From Gremmenia infestans (taxonomy: Eukaryota > Ascomycota > Leotiomycetes > Helotiales > Hamatocanthoscyphaceae): a stretch of DNA of 64,000 bases. Both the position numbers and the translations under genes were made by a program. Below the pieces are notes generated by a model. It saw only the letters and a list, made by a program, of their open reading frames with translations. It made no database searches and was not told where the DNA came from. Location: positions 434,001 to 498,000 of the forward strand of contig JAFEVB010000032.1 of the NCBI GenBank assembly GCA_032629725.1, in the 5' to 3' direction. This document shows, piece by piece, positions 21,452-32,020 of the stretch (the stretch's first letter is position 1; the number at the start of each line of letters is the position of its first letter).

Positions 21452-24400
21452 ATGTCGAGTCTTAAAGATATCATGGATGTCGATGATGTGGAGCCTCTTC
21501 AGTCCCAAGAAGCCTATAGAAGGTCAAGGGAAGCCGCATTACAAAAAGCCTCACTTCCTTCCATTGCCCCATCCTCCACGACTCCTTCGCCATCCATTGA
21601 AGACGACGACAACAGTAATAACAACAACAAAGGGAAGGCACCTATCAAGCGGCGCAGGTCCAATCGAGTCTCAACGACGACGACGACTCCAGCAGCTTCA
21701 CGCTCCAACGTACCACGCCGGCGAAGTAGCGCCACTGGGGAGGCAATGGACTTCACTTCGGGATATCAGACCTCAGGGTCGAACCAGGCAAGCGCGTCGG
21801 GCGCATCTCTACAGGGCTCGAGAGTCTCAGATTCGGGAGCAGAAATTCCTGTCAAGTACACGCCTGTGACAGGCCGTATTAGCAGAGCAAAGAAAGGAGT
21901 TCCTGTTCATACCTGCGAGATCTGTGCAAAGACGTTCACAAGGGCCGAGCACTTGAGGTGAGATGACCATGATTGGCATTGTACAATGGGCTATTTCTAA
22001 CGATCAATCTGAACAGGCGCCATCAATTGAGCCACCAGAAGCCTGCATATGCGTGCACTTTCAAAGATTGCGAGAGGGCTTTCCACAGACCGGATTTATT
22101 AACAAGACATATGCATCGACAGTAGGCAGTCTAGACGAGTTCTTGGTAGAAGTAGCTGACATTATAATAGTGAAACGCAAGGAGAGGGGCCGTACAAAGA
22201 TGGAAATAGAAGCAGAGCATCTTCAAGCGCATCTGAGAGTCAAACCCCATCTTTAAAAGTGGAAACTCAAGCGCAAGGCAGCTTCTTGAACCAGATCTCA
22301 ACTACAGATTCCTCAACTCCCAGAACTTCTGCAGGTGGAGATAGTACCATGACTAGCACAAGCTTTGGAACAGTTGTTCCCAACTTTCAACCTGTAAATT
22401 CTTATTCCCCTGGATCGTCAACGCCGCCATCTAACAAAAGATCGGCAAGCCAGGCTCAGCTTCGTGAATCTGATTTTCACACGGCGACATCTCCTCCCTC
22501 TATTAGGCGACCGGTAGGCTTCGAACAGATGAATCCGGGAAGCTTCTCTGGGACCATTGCGGATCTTCCAAATCAAAATAACTTCCCTCAGTCAGCCCCA
22601 TCCTCGTTTGAAGGGTTGGCTTTTGAGTCAGGCGACGGCCAGTCATTCGACTATACCCCAGCACCACAGTTGCCGCTTCTGAGAATTCCAGGAGAACCCT
22701 ATATACCTAGCCTTTCCTACACTCAGGAAAATTCTCCATGGTGCTCATCCGCTTCTGACAGCTCTTTCTCTAATCATTCTGATGGTCCTCGAAACGGCCG
22801 CCAATGGCGAGGACGATCCCCTTCAGTCGCTGACTGGCCAGTATCAGCCGCACCAACCCAGTGGTCTCCTCACGGAATTACTACCACGCCGCAAGATATG
22901 CGAGATTCCCCGTTTGATCCTTCAATTCTTGACCAATATGAAACAACTTATACTCCTCCTCGAATGACGCCACCAAGTCGGAATCAACTTTTGGATGTGC
23001 CTAATTCATATGGAGCTTATACGTACATGGAATCAGTGGGTACTCCAGCCCTCTCGACTTATAATAAATCAATCGCTCAACTTTCTTCAGCGTCCCCTTC
23101 TCGAGTATCCAACGCCGGATTGGGAAGCATTAATCCGCCAAGAGCGAAGAAACAACTAGGAAGAATAAACGCAAACAGTACGATAATGACTAAATACCAA
23201 ACACAACCGCACCTCAACACCTACCTAATAAGCTATTGGCAACATTTCCACACTCTTTTTCCAATCGTTCACCGTCCCTCTTTTATCTCTAATGAAGACA
23301 ACCACCTTCTTACCTCCGCAATGGCAGCCATTGGCAGCCAGTATCAAAATACTCCTGAAGCACGAACAGCAGGATCTGAATTGAACGAACTTTGCAGAAA
23401 ATCCTTTGATTTAGTAAGTTTACTTGTAAACCCCTCCCGTGAGCAGGAAACAAACGAGATGAAAAGAGGATATTTCGAGTATTATAATGGGATAGGACAT
23501 CACGTTGACCAGCACCACAGTGTCCGACATGGAATCTCAACACCATGCAAGCGATACTCCTTACTGAGATCTTCACACTGTTCCGAGGGCGAAAACCCAT
23601 AGTCCGATTGTCAAAACCTTTCGAAGCACTTTACAGAAGGGTAAGTTGAACTCCTCATCTTCCTAAGAAATGAATGGCGATCAATCTATAGACCAAGAAG
23701 ACTGATATGTCACAGTTACTTGAAAGCTCTGGCCAAGATTATATTCCAACACCTTGCACCAGCCCAGGCATTGCTCCGTCGGTCGAGTCTCTGCTCGACC
23801 GGTTTGTGGCGCAACCCAATAACCAAGTCAATCAGAGCCAAGATGCCCAGAGCGAGTGGCTTCAATGGGTCGACAATGAAGCCCGCCAACGTCTTCTCAG
23901 TGCATGTTTCGTATTCGACGTACACCAGTCAATTTACCACCAGCAACCTCGTTCCAAACCCTCCCGTATCAATCCTGGGCACTTCTACCAACCTTGCTTG
24001 GAAAGCCTCTGGACTGCCAACACCTCATCCGAATGGCAAGCTCAGCAATCCCAATCAAACTATAGCCCCCAGCAGCTTCAATTCATCGAGCATAACCTAA
24101 CTGCTCAGAGCAATTTCGGTGGAACTCCCTACTCTGAAAACCTCTCTGTATCGCTGTTTGCAAATCGACTGCCAACCCGAGAAGACTCTATCTACCTGAC
24201 TGATCGCCAACTCTACCATCCCGGCGTCGCAAGCCTCGAGACACTCTTCCCCACCTCGCCACTCGCTCTAACCTACCTTGCCCTCAACCACACACCTCTA
24301 CATGATCTGCTCGCCATCGCAGGCGACACCTGGATCTTCGGCAAGAAAATCACGCCTCCATCTGCCTTCAACGACGCCTCGCAACGTCTAAAAATTTGGT

Positions 24401-24882
24401 CCTCATCCATTGCCGCCGCACAAGCAACCCAGCACGCCTGCCGCGTCCTGTCACTCACTCTCAACTGCCAAGCTAACTGCATCACCGATTACTGGAGCGT
24501 CTATGTCTGCGTGCTAATCTGCTGGGCCTTCGGCCACCGCTTCCAGACCTCCATATCCACGAGCGGCAACGGCAGCGCCACTATCTCACGAAGCAACTCG
24601 TCCAGTGCTCTCAGCACCATGGATGACGACGGACCCCAAGCCCAGTCCGCAGATGAGGTGCGGCTAAAAGCGTTTACGTATATTGAAGGCATGCTCGCGC
24701 TTGGCGTCGAAGACTTGTTGGTCAACCAGACGGCCAGTCTCAAAGGCGATACCTCAGGCGTCATCGCGGCCGTGAGGCAACGCTTGGAGCTCGAGAGTGT
24801 GGGCGGCACGTGCAGTTTGCTTGTTGATTGCATTGGCATCTTGTCGAAGATCTCGAAGAGCGGAAAGGGGAAGTGGTTTTAA
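21452..24882 (+). CDS. C2H2 zinc-finger transcription factor with fungal-specific regulatory domain, 1054 aa
   Basis: Five exons (21452-21957, 22017-22121, 22171-23413, 23521-23640, 23692-24882). An acidic, Ser/Asn-rich N-terminus with a basic RRRSNR patch precedes two tandem C2H2 fingers at about 155-205: CEICAKTFTRAEHLRRH with HQLSH, then CTFKDCERAFHRPDLLTRH with HMHRH. Introns 1 and 2 fall inside and just after the fingers. A long Ser/Pro/Gln-rich region follows. From about residue 550 a fungal_trans-type domain begins (HLNTYLISYWQHFHTLFPIVHRPSF, later TEIFTLFRGRKPIVRLSKPFEALYRR and the terminal helices). This architecture matches fungal regulators of the AmdX-like class; the exact orthologue is not assignable from sequence alone. 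Nuclear localisation is expected. It is the first gene after the desert, so its control region may be large. Confidence 0.85.
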
Positions 24883-26265
24883 TTACCTCCGTGCCGTTCC
24901 GTTGGTTCTATTCGCTTTACTTCTTTCTTTCTACCTCGATACCCTCCTCCGCCTGCATGTCTTTCTTTTCCTTACACTTCATTCATACCCCATTTATATT
25001 TCCTTCTCCTTCGTCTTCATCTTCTTATCACGGGCTTCTCTTGCATGCATTTCTAGGCGGAGCATCACATGTGCAACAACCCGGTGTTCCATTCCATTTC
25101 CTATTTTCTTTTCAACCTTTTTATCAGATCATTGGGCTAGCTAGCGGGCATATTACAAGGGTTTCATTTCATTCATGTTTGATGATGACGATGGGGTTGG
25201 GACATGACGATCAGAGACGACACAAGAAACGACTCGACTAATGTTGGAATTTTCCTAGCTTTCCTATTTCATTTCATCCTTCTCTTCTCTTTCCTTATAT
25301 ACATCTATCTCATATCACCTGCATAGTGCTCTTTCGTTCTTTCCTCCGTCGTGCATTGTATCATCACCACCCCTTCTCATTAATGACGGATGGCGTTTTA
25401 TTTTGTTGGAATGCATGAATGACGAGCGGGCGAGCGAATTAATGAATGGGCGTAATTATGGCTGGCGATGATACCCTTGCATTTACATGTATGTATGCAT
25501 ATATGTAGATATGCATGTTAGTTAGATCTCTACAGTGAGGTAGTGCATTATACCATAATGTCAAATTTCGGTCATGTATAATAAAATCAAACAATGAATC
25601 AAAATACAAAGATTTACTATGATTCACTCACCAATCATGGAATTGGTTAATGAATGCCCCACACGAGCAAATTGGTTCAAATCTTCAGGGCTTCATGAGT
25701 AAACACATCTATCTAATTAGTCAATTGCTTTTTGCTCTCCAACCTTTTCAAATGTAAAAGTGATGCTATCAGACTTTTATAGTGCCACTCTATCTACTAA
25801 TAAGGCAAACTATAATTAATCTATTACCCCTGCGTGGTAGGTAGCTGATTGGAGGGGCGCGGGTCTAGCATTATATAAGTCTTACAATATAGAGTATCGC
25901 CTTGGGACAAGCACCTAGTTATTAGTATCTATCTATGCCCTCGCCTGCCGCTATTTGCAGATATACAATTTGTTATCCACTACCTAGGAAAAGTTCATAT
26001 CAAATTATTCGATACTGAGGCTAAAATCACATACTTATATTATCTTCTACCTACCTTCAAAAAGGAAAAAAAAAGGAAAAAGGATACTTGATCGGATTAA
26101 CTCTCATTACTAGGACACCATTGACTTACTCCCATTACTAGGACGCTTTTGTTGTGAACACTAAATATCTTAATTCAATATAAACTGTCCTAGCCGAAGG
26201 TGTGCCAGCAAGCACGACTGCTATTCCATAATCAGGCACATAGGCCAGCGCACTTGTAAATGAGC

Positions 26266-26277
26266 ACCTAGCTAGGT
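26266..26277. repeat. 12-bp perfect palindrome ACCTAGCTAGGT
   Basis: Self-complementary sequence in the AT-rich spacer, one of several CTAGG-centred palindromes between 26 and 30.3 kb. Confidence 0.6.
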
Positions 26278-26729
26278 ACCCCTCAAAAACGACTCGGATT
26301 TTAGCTAGGGATGCATCTAATAAAGTGTGAATGCAGGCATGCAGATCTAAGAGTTGGAATACCTTTTTTCATATTAGCTAAATTAGGGCCATCAAGTAAA
26401 GTAGACAGACCCCCGCGCTGGTCAAATAGCTGGATTAATAATTAATTGGACCGCAATTCAATTGGCTAATCTTATAAGTGGTGAGGAAATCATAGCAGGC
26501 TACAGTACATCATGAAAATGGCAGTTCATGGATTTATGGATTAGAGTACACGTGTAGTGGGGTGGTTCATTCATTCAGACTAATAGATTTAAAATGTAGT
26601 GGCTTGCTTAATTCGTAACTATTTCGCCAGATTTTAAGTGAAAATGTAGTTCATCCATTGACAGGTAGACTGACTACTCGGCACTCTTTTTATCTACATT
26701 TTCCAAAAAAAAACTTTCCGTCTCTGCAC

Positions 26730-26760
26730 CCATCCGTCCATCCATCCATCCATCCATCCC
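26730..26760. repeat. CATC tetranucleotide microsatellite
   Basis: About five perfect CATC units preceded by an interrupted one (CATCCGTC). It lies 270 nt beyond the 3' end of the CBM48 gene. Confidence 0.8.
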
Positions 26761-27035
26761 TTCATCAACAAACGTAATATAAGCTCGGAGCAAAATATGA
26801 CTGACCCACCCATGCACGCAAAAGCAAGAAAAAGAAGTGGTATTGATTGAAAACGAAACATCGAGAAACCGCAAGCAAGCAGAGCTATCATTGTCTCCCG
26901 CATCCCCTTCACATTAAGTTGAGATAGGGATCAAGCAACACTGTTACTACCTATCGTACACCTCGAAAAGCTGGGCCTGGGCATCCAATATTACGTCATG
27001 TGCCCCCTTTCCTCTCTCCTTCAAAACACAATCAT

Positions 27036-29635
27036 CTAGTCTTTGCTGTGAAGCTTGGCCTTGAGCTTTCCAAAGATGCTGGTCCGCTTCTTTTTCTTAT
27101 CTGTGGCAGTGGAGCTGGCGGGACTCTCGGGGGCCTTGGTGCTAGACTTCGCTGGGGTTGCAGGTGTGCTCTTCTTCTCGGTAGTGGCAGAAGCTACACC
27201 GGTGGTGACAGTGGGTGCAGTCTGGGTCTCGGTATGGGAACCTGGAACCGTTCCAGGTGATATGTCGCGTGATTCGGGCTGCTTGCCAGCCACAACCGCT
27301 GCCTTCAGACTACTGCTTGTAGGTGCAGATTCGCCAATTGCAGTTGCCGGCTTGACTTCAGACAGCAATTCCTTCTCCACGGCCGCCTTCTCCAAAACAG
27401 CCGTCTCGTTGCCAGCAGCTTCAGGGGCTTTTCCAGACTCGGCGATCGACTCCTTCACAACCTCTGGGGTATCAATGGCCGTAGCTACTGGACCAGAGCT
27501 TGAACTGGCATTTATGGAGGCAATGGAGTTCTGAACGGACTCTGGTAACTTGCTTGTGACTGACTCTGGGAGTTTGCTCGCCGCCCCTGAAGCATAGGCA
27601 GCGGCAGTAGCACCGGCAGCAAGAGCGGCGCCTCCAACAACAGCAGCAGCATCGCCTACAACGCCTTTCTCGGTTTTGTCGGTCCCTTGGCCACCAGTGC
27701 CCTCTGCAGTTGATGGGGCAGTTGGGACTTCCTTCAGAAGCTCCTTTTCGACCGCACCCTTCTCCTTGACTTCCTCCGGTACCGCGCTGGCCTCTGGAGC
27801 AAATCCAGCCTCTGCCTGACTCTCCTTCACAATCTCAGGCACCTTTGTAGATTCAAGTGGGACGTTTGCGGCAAGGATTGCTGTGGTGCTTTGAGGGCCC
27901 GACGATTGTATCGTTGGGCTAGCATCAAAAGTACCAGCACCTGTAGCTCCCATTGGTAAGCTTGACTCCGGAATCAAGGTGTTAGAAATAGGAGGAAGAT
28001 CGAGAACTCCGGTGCCATTTTGGTCCCGCTCAGCTTGAGGGGTGACAACTGGAGGCAGTACGGGAGCATTTCCCAAAGCACCGCTATTTTCGTACGACTC
28101 CTTGTCGGTACGGACGGCAGAAGTAATCGTGTTGGCGGTCAATGAGCTCGGTTCGGGGATCTTCTCTCCCGGCGCGATTTTGACTGGATTGACAGCACCA
28201 GCGAAAGCTGGAAGAGGCGAAACACCAAAAGTCTGCTCAGACTCACTCTTCTCTTTGTCTGCCGCGACAAGCTCAGGATCATCATGGACCCCAGAAGTGA
28301 GAGTATTGGTGGTGAAGTCGCTTGGGGCTGGGACCTTCTCGCCGGGTGCCAGCTGAATGGGGTTCACTGCACCGTCTGCGGCTGGGAGGGGGTTGACGGA
28401 GAATTCAGCCTTTTCTGTGGCTGCAGGAGTCTCGGGAAAGGCACCTGGCAGGTCTGACGATCCATTCTGCTCGAGAGGAGCCTTCTCGAGAGGAACATCC
28501 TTTGCCAAGTGGCTGGTTGTAGAGGTTGGTGCTACTCCAGACATAATCCCGGCTGTTTCGGGTGTGTGCTTGATGATGCGGTCTGTGGTGAGGACGTTGT
28601 TGAGGTTGCCTGAAGCGTCGTTTTCTTGAGGAGCCGTGTGGTCGGTGACCCAATTGCCGTCGACAACAAACTGTAATGTAGAGTTAGATTAGCAAAGGCG
28701 TTTCGATGAAGTTCTATAATCAATTGCGCGCGACGGTAGTTCTGTCAAGATCAAGAGGAGAATTGAGACATGGGGGGTGACGATGATGGTGGGCGAGCTT
28801 ATATGGCGGGGTTGGGAAATAGGCGACAAGGTGGTCGCAAATTCGCAATCAAACCTGGCTGCCTGTCCACCGGGTGACCCTGCAAACTTTCCTTTTCCCA
28901 CTACGGAGTACGTCATACTCATACCGCCAGTGTAGTTTGGGATCAGGTTCAGGGTACAAGAAGGAAGCTACAGTAGGTACGAAGTACTTGCTTCTCGGCG
29001 CGAACTGCGAAGATGACGCACGTCTCGCCAAGCTTTCTCACCATAGGATAGGTACCTAGGTACCCACGCAGACGAATCCTACGAGACATCGTCTCTGCAA
29101 AGAAAAAGGGATGGACAAACTACCTAGGTAGCCACTTGACATCCCATCATAAGGCAAGGTAGCCAAGGTAGGCAAGGTAGGCAAGGTGAACTTGAATTGT
29201 ATCCTCCATAGAACCATAGAAAGTTTGACCGGCACCAACTGAAAGAGGAGAGTTGTTTGTTGTGTTACGCACCTTGTAGTAGATCTTCTCGGCCGCGCTT
29301 GGAAGGGTCACATTCTTTTCAAAGATATCGCCAGTCTTGACCAGCTTCTCTGTTTTGGACCAGTCGTCAAAGGTGCCGGTGACATAGACCTCGGACGCGG
29401 GATGCTCCCTGGAAACGAAACATGTCAGCCAAGTTGGGTGAGAAAGTCATTGATCTAGCCTGGGACAAAACATGATCGAGCGAGAGCGCGCGAAGCTAGA
29501 TTCTGTTTGAATCTGACGCAGAAGAATTGTCGCAGAGGGCGACGGATCATCTCATCTCATTCTCAACCCCATGATCCAGAGTTGGGGCCGTGAAAAGCGA
29601 TAAGTAACGTACCACTTGAAGACAAAGCTGCCCAT
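27036..29635 (-). CDS. CBM48/AMPK1-type glycogen-binding domain protein (Crp1/Mdg1-like) with long repeat-rich tail
   Basis: Exons 29613-29635, 29273-29408 and 27036-28670 encode 597 aa. Residues 1-85 form a CBM48-type domain: MGSFVFKWEHPASEVYVTG, TFDDWSKTEKLVKTGDIFEK, KIYYKFVVDGNWVTDH, NLNNVL. This is the hallmark of the yeast Crp1/Mdg1 family and of AMPK beta subunits; the rest of the beta subunit is absent, so Crp1/Mdg1-like fits better. The tail of about 500 residues is Ala/Glu/Pro/Ser/Lys-rich and contains two kinds of internal repeats. At about 144-181 and 202-239 the segment GAVNPxxxAPGEKxPxPS recurs; later PExVKES..APEA..VEKELLxEV recurs. The C-terminus is basic (KKKKRTSIFGKLKAKLHSKD). 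Crp1 binds cruciform DNA and Mdg1 is linked to pheromone signalling; the role here is unknown. The second intron is 602 nt, the longest in the window. Confidence 0.78.
28902..28910. promoter_or_regulatory. TACGGAGTA motif, copy 2
   Basis: Exact 9-mer inside the 602-nt intron of the CBM48 gene. See the copies at 20508 and 59993. Confidence 0.3.
29051..29064. repeat. 14-bp perfect palindrome GGTACCTAGGTACC
   Basis: Fully self-complementary, inside the long intron of the CBM48 gene. A 10-bp core copy TACCTAGGTA follows at 29121-29130. Confidence 0.7.
29121..29130. repeat. 10-bp palindrome TACCTAGGTA
   Basis: Same core as the 14-bp palindrome 57 nt away. A spaced version (TACCTA gcc TAGGTA) occurs at 30231-30245. 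Confidence 0.65.
29153..29188. repeat. Tandem repeat, 9-bp unit GGCAAGGTA, four copies
   Basis: Copies at 29153, 29162, 29171 and 29180; the second has GCC at its start and the last ends in G. It lies in the long intron of the CBM48 gene. Confidence 0.75.
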
Positions 29636-30230
29636 AATTGCGATGATATTATACAGAGTTGATTAATGCGAAGGAGGCGTCGAGAGTGGAATCGTAGAGG
29701 GTATAATGATCGAACGGAGTGGGGGGTAAATTGGGGAGGTTGGTCTCGGTGACTCGTCTTTTCGATTCTGCAGGAGTCTTTGTCGAGCCGGGAAAATTGG
29801 TAATGGTGCTGCCCTGGTGAACGAGCTACCTTAGGCAGGTACTGAAGAGGCTTGCACTTGACGGACAGAGGTAGAGAGGATTGATAAAAGAGAAATGCGA
29901 TACGATGCGATGCGACGCAATTGTATTAATTGATGGGATTAGGGTAGTGTTTGTTTGACTTGCAATTGCGATGATGCAGATGCAGATGCAGGATGGAAAT
30001 GGAGACCTGAACCTGACCCGAGAGAAGAGAGTGGAGTGTGCTGCTCGTGCTGGTGGAGCCGAGAGATAGCTCCAGGTACCCCGGAAGCTCTAACTCATAA
30101 CGTCCAAATTCTATTCTTAATTATTTATCTTGCAGCTACTCTTGATGACTTTCTTCTGAAGTATATAGCTATAAGAATGCTACTCGATTAGGTTTGATTG
30201 AAGTATAGTAAATGCTGCACAGTATCTACC

Positions 30231-30245
30231 TACCTAGCCTAGGTA
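30231..30245. repeat. Spaced palindrome TACCTA-gcc-TAGGTA
   Basis: Perfect 6-bp arms with a 3-nt centre in the spacer upstream of the CBM48 gene. Confidence 0.55.
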
Positions 30246-31650
30246 CAAGCTGACAATTCATCATTCCAGACACACCTGTCAGACCACGCTTCACTAATGA
30301 CGTTTTTGAAGAGAAGAGGGGAGGAAGCTCGAGCTGAGCTATTTACTGCTACCATCAATTTCGAATCAGCAAATATCACAACATTAATACCGTATAAGTA
30401 GACCGAGGAATAGAATAGGGATAAACCCTTCTACTACTTGTACTATCAAGTAAAACATTTCCGTTAGAGACCTGCCTGGCTTGGTCCTGGTTTACGAGAT
30501 ATCTCTTTTTGGAAATATACCTATATACCAAACAATATACAGGCTTGGTACCTTCTGATATGAATACCTACGTAAGGCAAGGAAGTCATCAATCGGTATT
30601 GCAAGTACGTGAAAGTTGCCTCTTAGGAAACTATAGGCGTACTCAGGATAGCTACCGCAGTGATAAAGGAGCTGTTGGGAACTAGTTGAGCTGCCCGAGA
30701 CAATTCAAGCAGCATTGACTCTAGTCCAGCCATGGAGGAAAACAAAATGATGATCTCTAGCCGATGTTCCAGTCTTTGTTGAAGAAGTATATTTCTGTTA
30801 CAGCTTTGGCATGTATTACCCCGCCTCCAATTTCCCTCCTCTCATCTCCTCCTCTCTTTCCACTCCTGTCCTTTCAAACTTTGAACATTCGTGCAAACCT
30901 ACTCATCAGGCTATCTTCTACTCGATATCGGTACTCGTAATTGAACCCTTAGGACCAGCAGCTAAGGCCTTGATAACAGGTGAGTTCTCGCGAGATAGAT
31001 CGTCCCCTCCCCATCTTATGCTGCATCCACCAAGCTGTTGGTTCTTCAAAGCTTATCGCCATACTTGGGGTATACCCTACATGCCTGGTATACGTACCGA
31101 CATATCTAGGTACATATGCATGCCCAAGCATAAATGTACCTATGTGCCGTGGACATGGATCACAACTCGAAAGCAAACTCGAAGCTCTTTGCCACAATCA
31201 TACACCTCTTCTCGTCTGACATCTGACATCTGACATGCAGACTGAAGCTTGTTCTCTTCTACGCCTTTTCTAGAAGAATTCTAGAAGGCTTCCATCTCTC
31301 CGAAGAAAGCCGCACACCTGCCAAGTGTCGGTCTAGCCAATCACCGTCGCCCTTGTGTTGTTCCGTGCACCAACGCACGTACCACCGCATCCCCGCCGAG
31401 TTCCTCCTTAGTATTCTTAGCGAGGGATCCGTCTCACCTTGCCTGGCCTTGCACTTGCACTCGCGCTTGCAATTTGGTCGCAACCCCTCCCTTCTTCTGA
31501 AGACCTTCAGATGATAACGACTTGATATACCACCTACCCACCTACTTGCATCTACGAGTCTCTGCCAAGTCCATAGCTGCACCAGTACCGACGTGCTTCA
31601 ACTACTTTCCCCCGCCCCCCCAAAACAATTTGCTAAACCAGAGCTTAATC

Positions 31651-31864
31651 GTAAGTCCATCGCTCCGCCCCGCCTTCCAGTCAGTCAACACCGCCTACGA
31701 AAGGCACGCAATATATTCGCCTCAATTGCTGGAGGTCACAACAAATAGAAACTCCACCTACCAAAGACGCTCCTTCCAGTTCGACACCCCTTCAAGGGAC
31801 TGGTCCTTTCTTCCTCTTCATTCTTCCTTCACTGCATGACAACTGCTAATCTCTGCGAACACAG
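31651..31864 (+). other. Probable 5' UTR intron of pkaR
   Basis: GTAAGT donor at 31651, CTGCTAAT branch-like sequence at about 31843-31850 and acceptor ACAG ending at 31864. The flanks are C/T-rich leader without long ORFs. Inferred only from splice signals. Confidence 0.45.
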
Positions 31865-32020
31865 CCCTACACCCTCCGAAGCTTGGACCACGCCTTCCTA
31901 CAACCCCTCGGTGCCGTCCCTTCCTCTTCGATTCCAGTCACCGTTTAGTCCTCATAGTTCAAACGCATACAGCAAGTACAACAAAAATTGAACCCATCGA
32001 TCCATTCGACCCATAGTCGA

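Larger units (their letters stand above)
24883..27035. other. AT-rich intergenic region, 2.15 kb, with short repeats and palindromes
   Basis: The first 300 nt are pyrimidine-rich and probably the 3' UTR of the C2H2 gene. From about 25400 to 26700 the DNA is AT-rich with only short ORFs, compatible with a decayed repeat that has undergone RIP-like mutation, although no transposon domain can be read. Visible items: a duplicated 12-mer CATTACTAGGAC (26105-26116 and 26133-26144), an A/G tract near 26065-26083, the 12-bp palindrome ACCTAGCTAGGT (26266-26277) and a CATC microsatellite (about 26730-26760). No gene supported. Confidence 0.5.
29636..32020. other. Divergent intergenic region between the CBM48 gene and pkaR, 2.4 kb
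   Basis: No protein gene supported; the 30811-31233 frames on both strands look random. Items seen: the spaced palindrome TACCTA gcc TAGGTA (30231-30245), three tandem CTGACAT units at about 31216-31236, and a pyrimidine-rich stretch from about 31500 that is probably the pkaR 5' leader with an intron at 31651-31864. The size suggests a rich promoter region for the PKA subunit. Confidence 0.5.

Noticed and set aside
26738..26759. CATC run as a CRISPR-like or minisatellite array
   Set aside because: Short pure tetranucleotide microsatellite without spacers; common in eukaryotic intergenic DNA.
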